64,000 nucleotides of DNA. Origin: Desulfotomaculum sp. (GTDB lineage Bacteria > Bacillota > Desulfotomaculia > Desulfotomaculales > Nap2-2B). Within the stretch, counting starts at the first letter, position 1; each line of letters opens with the position of its first letter. Shown piece after piece: positions 31,449 through 41,952 of the stretch. Made by a program: the position numbers and the translations under genes. The notes under the pieces are model-generated. The model was given only the letters and a program-made list of their open reading frames with translations, ran no database searches and was not told where the DNA came from. The stretch covers positions 1 through 64,000 of the forward strand of contig DOTD01000092.1 in NCBI GenBank assembly GCA_003513005.1. The letters run 5' to 3'.

Positions 31449-34447
31449 TAGAAAACAAAATTAATCCTGACGACTTTTTTGGCGAGAACTTCCTCACTAA
31501 CGGGATGAAGCATCTCCTTCGGGAATCCTTCCGGCGTTTTGCCGGCCATTCAGCCGCCGGGGTAATAAAATTAACCCAGGCTATGGGCGGCGGCAAAACT
31601 CACAATATGATCTGCGCGGGCCTGTTGGCCAAGTATCCTGAATACAGGCCAAAAGTAATGGGCGAGGACTACCAGGAAGCCGGTTTGGGCAAAGTCCGCG
31701 TGGTGGCCTTTACAGGCAGGGAGAGCGACGCTCCTCTCGGAATATGGGGATCTATTGCGGATCAGCTCGGCAAGAAAGAGTTGTTCAAGGATTATTATTC
31801 CCCTTTGTCAGCCCCAGGCCAGACAGCCTGGATTAATTTATTGAAAGGCGAATCTCTCTTAATCTTACTGGACGAACTTCCTCCCTATCTGGTTTATTCC
31901 AAATCAAAAACAATCGGCAACTCGGACCTGGCGCAGGTTACAATTACAGCGTTGGCAAATCTTCTTGTCGCTGTTAACAAAGACGCGCTTTCCAATGTTT
32001 GTGTAGTCATTTCCGACCTGAAGGCCACCTATGAGGAAGGCACGCGGCTAATCGGTGAGGTTCTGAAGAACCTGGAAAATGAGATTGGAAGGGTTGCCCT
32101 GAATCTTGAGCCGGTGGCGCTTAACACTGACGAAGTTTATCATATTTTAAGAAAAAGGCTTTTTAAGTCCCTGCCTGATGAAAATATAATCCTTGAAGTC
32201 GCGCGCTCGTATGCGCAGGCTCTCCGTGAAGCCAGGCAGATGGACATAACCAACGTATCCCCGGATAAATTTGTCCAGGCAATCCGGGAATCCTACCCCT
32301 TCCATCCGGCAATCCGGGACCTATACGCCCGCTTCAGGGAAAATCCCGGCTACCAGCAGACCCGCGACTTGATCCGTTTAATGAGGCTGGTAACGGCAAA
32401 CTTATTCGGCGGCCAGGATGCGAAGGCTTCCAAATTACAGTTGATCCACGCTTATGATATAGATTTGAACGACCGTGACATATTGGCCGAAATCACCAAC
32501 ATCAATCCATCCCTGGAAAATGCCATCAGCCACGACATTGCTTCAGGCGGCCAGGCCATTGCCGAAAATATAGATACCAACCTTGGCGGCGATGAAGCGC
32601 GTGACGCCTGCGCATTGCTGTTAATGTCCTCTTTAGCCAATGTTCCCAACGCCGTCCTCGGCCTTTCCCTTTCGGAAATTGTCGCCTACCTCTGCGCGCC
32701 CGGCCGTGACATCAGTAAACTTAAAGAAATACTGGGCAGCCTGTCTACCAAAGCCTGGTACCTTCATTCCAGTATTGAGGGCAAACTCTTCTTTAAAAAC
32801 GTTCAAAACCTGGTTGCAAAACTTAAAACATTGGCCGATTCTTACAACCAGGAATCTGCTATAAAAGAGCTCCGGTCAATCTTAACCGGGCTTTTTGCCC
32901 CCAGCCAAAAGGACTGCTACCAGGAATTGCAAGTAATGCCGGCCCTGGATGAGATTAAAGTTGCCGCTGACAAAGTGATTCTTGTTATCTACGAACCATA
33001 TCCCGGCGGGCTGCACCCCGACCTGCAGAGTTTTTACCAGAACCTTGATTATAAAAACCGCATTTTGTTCCTGTCCGGCCAGCGGGATAATCTGGAGAAC
33101 CTGCTGGAGGTGGCCAAAGAGCATAAAGCTATTAACAGCATTATCGCGGAAATGGATCAGGAAAAATTGCCCGCAAACGACCCGCAGCGCGTTTCCGCCA
33201 TGGATAAGCTGGATAAGATTATGCTCGGCCTGCTAAGCGCAGCCAGAGAAACTTTCGTTACCCTGACCTACCCCCATATCGACAAGTTGGTCAATGCGGA
33301 CTTCAAGATGGAATACAGCAACAATCAGTACCGGGGGGAGCAGCAAGTCCGGGAGACATTAAAGTCAAAGCAGAAATTCACCGAAGACGTTACCGGCGAA
33401 ACCTTCCGGAAAAAATGCGAAGCCAGGTTATTTACTCAGAAGACAATGCTCTGGACAGAAGTTAAAAAGCGGGCTGCTCTAACCATAACCTGGCAATGGC
33501 ACCGCACCGGCGCCCTGGATTCATTAAAAAGCGAGATGATTTTTAAGGACCAGTGGCGCGAGCAGGGCGGCTATGTGGAAAAGGGGCCTTTTCCTCCTCC
33601 GGTTACCAGTGTGCAGATTCAGCAAATGAGCAGGGATGACAATACCGGCGAAGCCACCCTCAAACTTACTCCTGTACATGGAGATACGCTTTACTATGAT
33701 ATAAATGGGCCAGCGACAAGCGGCTCGATGCAGGTTTCCAATCCCAGGTCTTTTAAAACCCGGGAATTGATTGTTTCTTTCCTCTGCGCCGATTCCAGCG
33801 GAAAACACCAGCAGGGAAACCCTGCCACCTGGAAAAACCAGATTACCATAAAATCCCGTTCCTTCCAGGGAACGAGCGGCGAAAAAATGGTCGAACTGAA
33901 GTCCGCTCCTCCCGCCCCCATCCGCTATACTACTGACGGTTCGGATCCCAAATTATCCGGCGGAGCTTACAACGAACCTTTTGCCGTACCGCCGGGAACA
34001 TTGCTTGTGCTGGCGGTGGCCGAGAAAAACGGCCTCGTTTCAGAAACGCACCGTTTGGAAATCAGGCAGCGGGGCACCGGGGGCGATCCGGCGCCGGAGG
34101 AGGTAGATCCCAATATTCCAGCAATCTGGCTTCGGGAGCATTTACCTGGCACGACACAGGAAACTTATGAACTGATTAACTTGCTTAAAAAACACCGGGC
34201 CTCCCTGCCCGCGGCCAAAATAGCTGTAATAGGGCAATGCTGGGTGGAACTGAACCTTGATGAAAAGTTGCTGCTTGACGCAGCCAGGCTGGAGGAAATT
34301 ATCGAGCAGTTGAGAAAACTTGTGCCCGAAGGCGAGGTCAGCCTGGAAGCAATGTCTCTTCATTTCCCGGCCGGACAGGACCTCTTGAACTGGGTAGCGG
34401 AAGTAAGGACAGAAATTAAACCGGGTGAGGTGAAACAACGTGGGTAG
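31385..34447 (+). CDS. anti-phage-associated DUF499 ATPase
   Basis: A 1020-residue DUF499 AAA+-like ATPase. Walker A is KLTQAMGGGKTHNMI (near residue 67) and the Walker B-like motif is LILLDELPPYLVY (about 158-170). It continues with DUF499 helical domains and a C-terminal beta-rich region (SAPPAPIRYTTDGSDPKLSGG, a chitobiase-like fold). In known gene neighbourhoods DUF499 travels with DUF1156 methyltransferases, DUF3780 and PLD-helicases in phage defence islands. GTG start; its stop overlaps the next GTG by 8 bases. GC-rich compared with the genes on either side. Confidence 0.92.
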   Translation: MPKDSIFDQARRDSILDLSDLIENKINPDDFFGENFLTNGMKHLLRESFRRFAGHSAAGVIKLTQAMGGGKTHNMICAGLLAKYPEYRPKVMGEDYQEAGLGKVRVVAFTGRESDAPLGIWGSIADQLGKKELFKDYYSPLSAPGQTAWINLLKGESLLILLDELPPYLVYSKSKTIGNSDLAQVTITALANLLVAVNKDALSNVCVVISDLKATYEEGTRLIGEVLKNLENEIGRVALNLEPVALNTDEVYHILRKRLFKSLPDENIILEVARSYAQALREARQMDITNVSPDKFVQAIRESYPFHPAIRDLYARFRENPGYQQTRDLIRLMRLVTANLFGGQDAKASKLQLIHAYDIDLNDRDILAEITNINPSLENAISHDIASGGQAIAENIDTNLGGDEARDACALLLMSSLANVPNAVLGLSLSEIVAYLCAPGRDISKLKEILGSLSTKAWYLHSSIEGKLFFKNVQNLVAKLKTLADSYNQESAIKELRSILTGLFAPSQKDCYQELQVMPALDEIKVAADKVILVIYEPYPGGLHPDLQSFYQNLDYKNRILFLSGQRDNLENLLEVAKEHKAINSIIAEMDQEKLPANDPQRVSAMDKLDKIMLGLLSAARETFVTLTYPHIDKLVNADFKMEYSNNQYRGEQQVRETLKSKQKFTEDVTGETFRKKCEARLFTQKTMLWTEVKKRAALTITWQWHRTGALDSLKSEMIFKDQWREQGGYVEKGPFPPPVTSVQIQQMSRDDNTGEATLKLTPVHGDTLYYDINGPATSGSMQVSNPRSFKTRELIVSFLCADSSGKHQQGNPATWKNQITIKSRSFQGTSGEKMVELKSAPPAPIRYTTDGSDPKLSGGAYNEPFAVPPGTLLVLAVAEKNGLVSETHRLEIRQRGTGGDPAPEEVDPNIPAIWLREHLPGTTQETYELINLLKKHRASLPAAKIAVIGQCWVELNLDEKLLLDAARLEEIIEQLRKLVPEGEVSLEAMSLHFPAGQDLLNWVAEVRTEIKPGEVKQRG

Positions 34448-35102
34448 CAGCCGGTATTCGACAGGCTTTGGTTTTAATCCGGAAGAATCAGGCCATCATT
34501 TCCTTGTCACAATCCATACGGCCAGGTCGTCACATGTTTACATCAGCGAACATTTTACCTGGGATCACAGTCAAAAAAGGCGGGATCTGAGTTTTACCCT
34601 GGGAAACGAGGACGACAAAATGCGGGTAATTTTACCCCGCAGCAAATGGCTGGACATTGCGGAACACGTGCAGGATGAATTCAACCGGCGGCTGAAAAAA
34701 AACGGTATTGCGGCGGGCCGCTGGAAAACAGGGCAGACTCCCGTATCGCGGCTGCTGGGCAAGGAAATGACGCTGCTGGCCTGGGCTGTCGAAGACGCCG
34801 ATCCGGCCCTAATCCCAGCTGCTGTCAAAAACTGGCTCGGCCTGGCCCCTGAAGAGCGCTGGTGGCTGTTCACCATGACCAACGCCGCAACCGGCCACGC
34901 GATCAACGGGCGGAACAAAGGCTGGAGAAAGGCCGTACGGTATGCCCTGACGGAGAACCCGGTCTCAGACGCCGAACCGGCTGAGCCGCGCCATGAGCTG
35001 TTGTTAATTATGAAAGAGACACTGTCCTGGGCCGGAGAACTTGAATTAGTCCATCCCAGGAAGCAGGAAACGGACGCCGGCAATGAAAAAATCGTTTATT
35101 GA
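34440..35102 (+). CDS. anti-phage-associated DUF3780 protein
   Basis: A 220-residue DUF3780 protein. Family-like segments are YSTGFGFNPEESGHHFLVTI at the N-terminus, DEFNRRLKK, RLLGKEMTLLAWAVEDA, and LAPEERWWLFTMTNAATGHA followed by GWRKAVRYALTENPV. No enzymatic motif is visible; it is probably a structural partner or specificity factor of the neighbouring methyltransferase and ATPase. GTG start with GAGGTG upstream. It overlaps both neighbours (8 and 20 bases), implying one translationally coupled operon. Confidence 0.88.
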   Translation: MGSSRYSTGFGFNPEESGHHFLVTIHTARSSHVYISEHFTWDHSQKRRDLSFTLGNEDDKMRVILPRSKWLDIAEHVQDEFNRRLKKNGIAAGRWKTGQTPVSRLLGKEMTLLAWAVEDADPALIPAAVKNWLGLAPEERWWLFTMTNAATGHAINGRNKGWRKAVRYALTENPVSDAEPAEPRHELLLIMKETLSWAGELELVHPRKQETDAGNEKIVY

Positions 35103-37986
35103 AACGCAGTTCCCCGTATCAAAGATTTCCAAAGAAAGCTACAAGGAACGGAAGGCCAATTACAGCCAGACACTTACCGGACTGGGCAAATGGTGGGGAC
35201 GCAAGCCGCTGATTTTGGCGCGCGCCGCGATCATTGGGTTGTTGGTGCCGGCATCCGATAATCAGGTCAAAGACCGGGAAATTTTCCTCAAGATTCTCAC
35301 GATGGATGAGGAAGGGCTCTGGCTGCGCAAAGATAAGCTGATTACGCTTAAAGAAGTATATAAACGGCTTGATCAGACCCAAAGGGAGCGGTGGTTTAAA
35401 AAGACATCTACCGAAGACAAGCCGAAATTAAAAAAAGGGACGACCAGAGAACAAAGGAAAGAACTGCAGCGGATTGTTTTTATGCCCCTGTCTTATGACG
35501 AAAAACTTCAGTACTGCAGACGCCCCGAACAGATTAAGGGGCCTTCCGGAAAAGCCTGGACGGAAATCAACACACACCTGAATACCGCCGCAAACAATCT
35601 GCAGGAACTTGTTAGCCAATTAGGAAAACGGCGGTTCGGCCATACGCCGCGCGTCGGTGACGCCTTTTGCGGAGGCGGCAGCATTCCTTTCGAGGCCGCG
35701 CGACTCGGCTGCGAAGCTTACGGGTCGGACCTCAACCCGGTGGCGGCGTTGCTCACCTGGGCGGCGTTAAATATCATCGGCGGGGGCGAAATAATCGCCA
35801 AGCAGGTCCGCCAGGCGCAGCAGGAGGTTTATAATACTGTAGATCAGCAAATCACTGCGTGGGGTATTGAGCACAACAAAGAGGGACACCGGGCGGACGC
35901 CTACCTATACTGCAATGAAGCTGTCTGCCCCGGATGCGGCTGGAAGGTTCCGCTGGCGCCTTCCTGGATTATCGGTGAAAAGACGCGCTGCGTGGCAAAA
36001 TTAAAGCCTGACGAAACCGGCAAGCGGTTTGATATACTTATCGAATCGGGGGTTTCAAATGAAGAAATGGAAAATGCAAGAGCGGCCGGCACCGTAAAAG
36101 ATTCCGCTTTGTGCTGCCCCAACTGCCTTCCTCATGCCACTCCCATGACCATGCTGCGCGGTGACGGACGTGGCGGGAAAGAACAGTATGGCCTGCGGAT
36201 GTGGGAAAACTGGGATATCGTGCCCCGCCCGGAAGACGTTTTTCAGGAACGACTCTACTGCATCCGTTGGGTTTACACATGTGAAGACGAAGAGGGCAAA
36301 ACTATAACTGAACGCTATTACAGCGCTCCCGACGAGGACGATCTGCGCCGGGAGGAACTTGTTCTGGAACTTTTACAGGAGCGCTTTGCCGAATGGCAGG
36401 AAAAAGGGTATATCCCAAGCCGCAGGATTGAGCCAGGATATAATACTGATCAACCTCTACGTGAACGCGGCTGGACACATTGGCATCACCTGTTTAACCA
36501 CCGGCAATTATTACTAAATGCATTGTTAATAGATAATGCATTTAGTAACTTTACTACTGAAAATATTCTATTATCATTTTTATTTAGTATGGGAAGATGC
36601 TCAGATTGGAATAGTAAACTTTGCCGTTGGGATTCTAGCTCTGCAAATGAAAAAATGGCGCAAACTTTCTACAATCAAGCTTTAAATACATTATTTACAT
36701 ATGCCACAAGAAGCTTGTCGAGTTTTAAAAGTCCCTTTTTTCTAAATTGGTCCGTTAATATTTTTAATAACACAAGAGTTGTCTCAGCTAAAGATGCTCG
36801 CCAAAATGATCATTATTGTGATATCTGGTTAACTGACCCTCCATATGCCGATGCTATTAACTACCATGAACTGTCGGAATTTTTTATTGCCTGGTATGAT
36901 AAACATATAAAAATATTTTTCCCTGAGTGGTACACAGACAGTAAACGTGCGCTTGCCATCACCGGATCAGATGAGAATTTCCGCAAAAGTATGGTCGATT
37001 CATACCGCAACCTTGCCGAGCATATGCCGGTCGATGGGGCGCAGATCGTTATGTTTACCCACCAGGATTCCGGAGTATGGGCGGATCTGGCATTAATTCT
37101 CTGGGCTGCCGGTTTGAGCGTAACAGCGGCCTGGTGCATAGCCACCGAAACAGATTCCGCATTAAAAGAGGGCAATTATGTCCAGGGGACGGTGCTGCTG
37201 GTGCTGCGCAAGCAGACCTCCCTTGAAACGGCCTTTACTGATGAGATATACCCGCAGGTGGAAGAGGAAGTTAAGAACCAGTTAAATGAGATGCTGGCCC
37301 TGGAAGACCTGGAGGACCCCAATTTCAGCGACACCGATTACCAGCTTGCCGCTTACGCCGCCGCCCTGCGTGTTTTGACAAGGTACCGGAGCATAGAAGA
37401 CATTGACGTGGCCGGGGAACTGGCCAGGCCCAGGCAGCGGGGCGAGCAGTCCCCTGTAGTGGACATTATCAACCGCGCTGTGGAAATTGCCTGCGATCAC
37501 CTGGTTCCGAAGGGCATGGAGATATTCACTTGGAAAGGCCTTTCCCCGGAAGAAAGGTTCTACCTCAAGGGGCTTGAACTGGAGAGCCACGGGGAGCGCC
37601 GCTCAGGGGCTTACCAGGAGCTTGCCCGCGGTTTCGGGATCAGGGATTACCGTCAACTTCTGGAAGGCAGCCGGGCTAATCAGGCCAGGTTGAAAACAGC
37701 CTCCGAATTTGCCGCCAGGCAGTTGGAAAACACCGGTTTCGGCGCCACGCTTGTGCGCCAGGTTTTATTTGCCATCCGGGAGTCGGCGCACACGGGCGAA
37801 ATTGCGCAAGGACGCAACTGGTTTTATAACGAACTTCAAGGCTTGTACTGGAATAAGCGCCAAACTATAATTCAAATCCTTCATTACCTAGCCGCGCTTG
37901 GATCTAACAAAAATATGCCCCACTGGCGGGATGACTCCAATGTGGCCAGGATTTTAGCGGGCGCGTTGAAAAATGACCATATTTAA
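35083..37986 (+). CDS. DUF1156 N6-adenine DNA methyltransferase
   Basis: A 967-residue DUF1156 protein. The N-terminal DUF1156 signature is KWWGRKPLILARA. SAM-binding motif I is VGDAFCGGGSIPFEAA (about residue 193 onward), followed by YGSDLNPVAALL. A zinc-ribbon-like CPGCGW/CCPNC pair lies at about 285-350. The amino-MTase catalytic motif TDPPYAD is at residues 584-590. The stretch 36490-36935 (about residues 470-618) is markedly AT-rich inside a GC-rich gene and may be an exchanged specificity region. Methylation would mark self DNA for the module. Confidence 0.92.
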   Translation: MKKSFIETQFPVSKISKESYKERKANYSQTLTGLGKWWGRKPLILARAAIIGLLVPASDNQVKDREIFLKILTMDEEGLWLRKDKLITLKEVYKRLDQTQRERWFKKTSTEDKPKLKKGTTREQRKELQRIVFMPLSYDEKLQYCRRPEQIKGPSGKAWTEINTHLNTAANNLQELVSQLGKRRFGHTPRVGDAFCGGGSIPFEAARLGCEAYGSDLNPVAALLTWAALNIIGGGEIIAKQVRQAQQEVYNTVDQQITAWGIEHNKEGHRADAYLYCNEAVCPGCGWKVPLAPSWIIGEKTRCVAKLKPDETGKRFDILIESGVSNEEMENARAAGTVKDSALCCPNCLPHATPMTMLRGDGRGGKEQYGLRMWENWDIVPRPEDVFQERLYCIRWVYTCEDEEGKTITERYYSAPDEDDLRREELVLELLQERFAEWQEKGYIPSRRIEPGYNTDQPLRERGWTHWHHLFNHRQLLLNALLIDNAFSNFTTENILLSFLFSMGRCSDWNSKLCRWDSSSANEKMAQTFYNQALNTLFTYATRSLSSFKSPFFLNWSVNIFNNTRVVSAKDARQNDHYCDIWLTDPPYADAINYHELSEFFIAWYDKHIKIFFPEWYTDSKRALAITGSDENFRKSMVDSYRNLAEHMPVDGAQIVMFTHQDSGVWADLALILWAAGLSVTAAWCIATETDSALKEGNYVQGTVLLVLRKQTSLETAFTDEIYPQVEEEVKNQLNEMLALEDLEDPNFSDTDYQLAAYAAALRVLTRYRSIEDIDVAGELARPRQRGEQSPVVDIINRAVEIACDHLVPKGMEIFTWKGLSPEERFYLKGLELESHGERRSGAYQELARGFGIRDYRQLLEGSRANQARLKTASEFAARQLENTGFGATLVRQVLFAIRESAHTGEIAQGRNWFYNELQGLYWNKRQTIIQILHYLAALGSNKNMPHWRDDSNVARILAGALKNDHI

Positions 37987-38057
37987 AATTATAAATCTGT
38001 AATAAAGCAATTTATCATGCTATCTAACTAACCAATCAAAGTAACGAGGTAAGCGAC

Positions 38058-40739
38058 TTGATTAACCGATTTTCCTCAAGGCGGCAAAAACTGGATTATT
38101 CTTTCCTAAAAGGCCGGTTGACCGGCGCGCAGGCATACGACCGCATAGCTGGCTATTTTCGTTCCTCTATGCTGGAAGTAGCCGGTGAGGCTTTGGAAAC
38201 TGTCACCGGGCCTGTGCAGGTGGTCTGCAACTCCGATTTGGAACTGCGGGATGTAGAAACAGCCAGGGCCGCCCAGTATGCCATGAGGCGTGAGTGGTGC
38301 GAAGCAGAGCCGGAGAAATACGGCCCGGCCTCCCAGCCGCGGCTTTCCAAATTATTTGAATTGCTGTATTCCGGAAAGCTTCAGATCCGGGTTATGCCGC
38401 GTGAAAAATTCGGCTTGATACACGGTAAGGCCGGAGTCATCACACTGAGTGACGGACGCAGGACTTCTTTTATCGGGAGCGCTAACGAAACATACAGCGC
38501 CTGGAAAATGAATTATGAAATCATCTGGGAAGACGATTCCGCAGAAGCGGTCAAATGGGTACAGGAGGAGTTCGACGCGCTCTGGAACAGCCCCTTCGCG
38601 ATATCTCTATCCGACTTTATAATCCAGGACATCGGCCGGCTGGCGCGCCGCGTGGTAATTCCCAGCGTTGAAGACTGGCGGCGGGAGCCGGATCCATCAA
38701 TGACTGTTATCGAAACTCCTGTTTACCGCCGGGAAAACGGCCTGTGGGAACACCAAAAATATTTTGTACAGCATGCATTTGAAGCGCACAAAAGGAACGG
38801 CGCCAGGCTTGTCCTGGCTGATATGGTAGGTTTGGGGAAAACTGTACAGCTGGCGCTGGCAGCCCAGTTAATGGCTCTTTACGGAAGCAGGCCTGTGCTC
38901 ATCCTGGCGCCTAAAACACTGCTCCTGCAATGGCAGGATGAGATGAAAAACCTGCTTGATATGCCGTCCGCCGTGTGGAACGGCAAGCAATGGATAGACG
39001 AAAACGGGATTGAATACCCGGTTATGGGTCCCGAGGGGATAAGCAAGTGCCCAAGAAGAATTGGCGTGGTATCAACGGGACTTATCATCAGCAAATCAGA
39101 AGTCGCCGAGTTACTTAAACAGATTAACTATGAGTGTATAATCGTGGATGAGGCGCACCGTGCGCACCGTAACAACCTGGGACCGGGCAAAGAGGCTGAA
39201 AAACCAGAACGCAATCATTTGTTGGACTTTCTAGATCAGGTGGCTGCCCATACGAAAAGCATGTTACTGGCCACGGCGACTCCGGTACAGAAAGACCCGG
39301 TAGAGGCGTGGGACCTTCTGGATGTGCTTTCCCGCGGAAACGAGGAAGTCTTCGGCGCTCGTTTCAGCAACTGGAGAAGGCCAGGCGAAGCGTTAGACCT
39401 TGTATTGGGGTCTATGGAACTGCCCGAAGATGATTTTGATCGCTGGAGCTGGATAAGAAACCCGCTGCCTCAAGCATCGGAAGAGCGTGATTTTGGATTG
39501 ATCCGCCGCTCACTGCGCATGGCGGACAGTGATAATGTAGCGCCGTCCGAAGCGTGGCATACGATGAGCGAAGCTGATCGCAGCAGGATAAGACGGCTTT
39601 CCAGGTCTTTCGTACAACGGTACAATCCTTTTATCCGCCATATCGTCATGCGAACCAGGGATTTTTTAGAAAACACCATCGACCCTGAAACTGGCGAACC
39701 GTATTTAAAAAGAGTAAAGGTAGAGCTTTTTGGAGAAAAAGAGAAAGAAGCCGTCCGCCTGACCCCTTATTTAAAAGAAGCATATGAACTGGCCGGGGAA
39801 TTTTGCAGACTGCTTGCGGCACGTTTAAAAACAGCCGGTTTTCTTAAAACTCTTTTACTCAAGAGAGTGGGCAGCACAATCTACGCGGGAAAATTGACGG
39901 CCGAAAAAATGTTAAGAGACTGGCAATATGTAGTTAAAGAGGATAATGAAGAAGATGAACAGGTTCCTGATATTAACGACATAAAAACCCTGACACAGGA
40001 AGAAAGGGAAGTTCTCCAAAGATTTGTACAAGCCTTAAGCGCGGAAGAGCGGGATCCCAAGTATGAAGTTATTCTTGACTGCTTGACGGAAAAAGGCTGG
40101 CTGGAACAGGGCTGCATTATTTTCTCACAGTACTACGACTCCATTTTTTGGCTGGCTGAAAACTTATCAAAGGAATTGCCTGAAGAAAATATCGGCATAT
40201 ACGCCGGCGACGAGAGGTCCTCTATAATAAAGAACGGCTGTATGGTTAGGGCGGCCAGGGATGAACTTAAAAGGCTGGTTTCCAAAGGTTCGTTAAGATT
40301 ATTACTGGGAACAGATGCGGCAAGCGAAGGAATCAATTTGCAGCGTTTGGGCACGTTGATTAATCTCGACCTTCCCTGGAACCCGACCCGGTTGGAGCAG
40401 CGCAAAGGAAGGATCCAGCGGATCGGTCAAACAAGAGACACTGTTTTAATATATAACCTCAGGTACAAGGACTCTGTAGAAGACCGTGCCCATGAACTGC
40501 TTTCTGATCGCATGGAAGAAATCTTCAGGCTGTTTGGGCAAATCCCGGACGTATTGGAGGATACCTGGGTGTACCTGGCTTTGGGAGAAATCGAACAGGC
40601 CAAAAAGACAATCGACTCTATTCAAAAAAAGCATCCGTTTGACATCAAATATAACCAGATAGAAAAGGTTCCCTGGGAATCCTGCGAACGTGTGCTAGAC
40701 TCCGCAGACCGCCGCAAATACCTGACCCAGGGATGGTAA
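38058..40739 (+). CDS. PLD-like/SNF2 helicase
   Basis: An 893-residue fusion of an N-terminal phospholipase-D-type domain and a SNF2 helicase. The PLD HxK motif is LIHGKAGVI with SFIGSANETYSAW. The helicase motifs are LADMVGLGKTVQLALAAQ (I), IVDEAHRAH (II), LLATATPVQKD (III), GTDAASEGINLQRL (V) and QRKGRIQRIGQ (VI). It is probably the effector or translocase of the defence module. TTG start with GAGGTAA seven bases upstream, 71 bases after the methyltransferase stop. Confidence 0.92.
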   Translation: MINRFSSRRQKLDYSFLKGRLTGAQAYDRIAGYFRSSMLEVAGEALETVTGPVQVVCNSDLELRDVETARAAQYAMRREWCEAEPEKYGPASQPRLSKLFELLYSGKLQIRVMPREKFGLIHGKAGVITLSDGRRTSFIGSANETYSAWKMNYEIIWEDDSAEAVKWVQEEFDALWNSPFAISLSDFIIQDIGRLARRVVIPSVEDWRREPDPSMTVIETPVYRRENGLWEHQKYFVQHAFEAHKRNGARLVLADMVGLGKTVQLALAAQLMALYGSRPVLILAPKTLLLQWQDEMKNLLDMPSAVWNGKQWIDENGIEYPVMGPEGISKCPRRIGVVSTGLIISKSEVAELLKQINYECIIVDEAHRAHRNNLGPGKEAEKPERNHLLDFLDQVAAHTKSMLLATATPVQKDPVEAWDLLDVLSRGNEEVFGARFSNWRRPGEALDLVLGSMELPEDDFDRWSWIRNPLPQASEERDFGLIRRSLRMADSDNVAPSEAWHTMSEADRSRIRRLSRSFVQRYNPFIRHIVMRTRDFLENTIDPETGEPYLKRVKVELFGEKEKEAVRLTPYLKEAYELAGEFCRLLAARLKTAGFLKTLLLKRVGSTIYAGKLTAEKMLRDWQYVVKEDNEEDEQVPDINDIKTLTQEEREVLQRFVQALSAEERDPKYEVILDCLTEKGWLEQGCIIFSQYYDSIFWLAENLSKELPEENIGIYAGDERSSIIKNGCMVRAARDELKRLVSKGSLRLLLGTDAASEGINLQRLGTLINLDLPWNPTRLEQRKGRIQRIGQTRDTVLIYNLRYKDSVEDRAHELLSDRMEEIFRLFGQIPDVLEDTWVYLALGEIEQAKKTIDSIQKKHPFDIKYNQIEKVPWESCERVLDSADRRKYLTQGW

Positions 40740-40935
40740 TCCTTGCCTTTTTCCTTGCTTATTTGCCCACCCAACCTGTAATATAATAATAAAGAGTAAA
40801 ATTCTTGTAATCATAAAACAGGAAATTTTTTTATATTTGTCGTATTATATAGAAAAACAAATGAAAAACAATCATTTATAAATTTACGTAACAACCACAG
40901 CCCAAGAATTTTAAAGATTTAAGAGGCGCAGTTTT

Positions 40936-41952
40936 TTGGGTACTTTTAACGAGCTACATTTTGAAAATGAATTCTATTTTCAATGGCACATAACAGAAAG
41001 GTGCAACCTCAGGTGTAAACACTGTTATCATAATAATTATGACTCTGAAGGCGAATTAAGTTCGGAGGAACTTTTATCGGTTTTAGACATATTAGATAGC
41101 ACAGCCACCAAGTGGGGCAAGCTCGCTACACTGTCAATAACCGGCGGAGAGCCGCTTCTACGGTTAAATGAAATTAAACAGATAGCAGACAAAATAGTAT
41201 CAAAAAAACACATTTATTATTTTGACCTCCTTACAAATGGAACCCTATTAGATAAGGACACTCTTTCCTTCCTGTCAAAGTCGAAAAAGTTGCGCAGGGT
41301 GCAGCTTTCCCTTGAAGGGCCTAACTCTACAAAAAATGACGACATTCGTGGCCATGGAAACTTCGAAAAAATCCTATCTGCTATAGCATCCCTTAGAGAA
41401 TATCAAATACCAATCTGTATCATGGTTACACTTACTCGTGACAATTGGGAGGACATTCCAGGAATAGTTAAATTGGCTGTAGATTATGGTGTTAATTATC
41501 TTAGCTTTGAAAGATTTATCCCTGAAGGTAAAGGAAAACAAGTCAAAGAAAAAATATTAAGCCGGAATGAGCTGAAATCAGCCAACCAGTTAATTGCCAG
41601 ATTATCGCAAGAAGAAAATCGTGTAAAATTTTTAACTTACCGTCCTCTTTTTGCTCTTTGCGGCGACGCTTTCGGTGCCATGTGTTCTATTGGTACAAAT
41701 GCTCTTACCATTATGCATGACGGTACTGTATACCCTTGCCGGCGCTTACCGATACCATTGGGTAACATTCTAAGTGACGGACTGTATAAAATATGGTATG
41801 GTTCTGATTTATTATGGGAAATCCGCAATTCCCGCAACCTGAAGGGTAAGTGCAACAATTGCGAATTGCTGCCTGTTTGCCGTGGTTGCCGTGCAGCGGC
41901 TTATTATCTAAACGGAGATTACCTTGCGGAGGACCCTCAATGTTGGAAATAA
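40936..41952 (+). CDS. radical SAM/SPASM peptide maturase
   Basis: A 338-residue radical SAM enzyme. The SAM [4Fe-4S] motif is CNLRCKHC (Cys23, Cys27, Cys30), followed by SITGGEPLLR. The C-terminal SPASM domain has CSIG, YPCRRLPIPLGNI, CNNCELLPVCRGCRAAA and a final DPQC, supplying auxiliary cluster ligands. SPASM enzymes modify ribosomal peptides (thioether, C-C or C-O links). TTG start with AAGAGG upstream. It overlaps the PqqD-like gene and lies 286 bases before the precursor peptide, so it is the core tailoring enzyme of this cluster. Confidence 0.92.
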   Translation: MGTFNELHFENEFYFQWHITERCNLRCKHCYHNNYDSEGELSSEELLSVLDILDSTATKWGKLATLSITGGEPLLRLNEIKQIADKIVSKKHIYYFDLLTNGTLLDKDTLSFLSKSKKLRRVQLSLEGPNSTKNDDIRGHGNFEKILSAIASLREYQIPICIMVTLTRDNWEDIPGIVKLAVDYGVNYLSFERFIPEGKGKQVKEKILSRNELKSANQLIARLSQEENRVKFLTYRPLFALCGDAFGAMCSIGTNALTIMHDGTVYPCRRLPIPLGNILSDGLYKIWYGSDLLWEIRNSRNLKGKCNNCELLPVCRGCRAAAYYLNGDYLAEDPQCWK

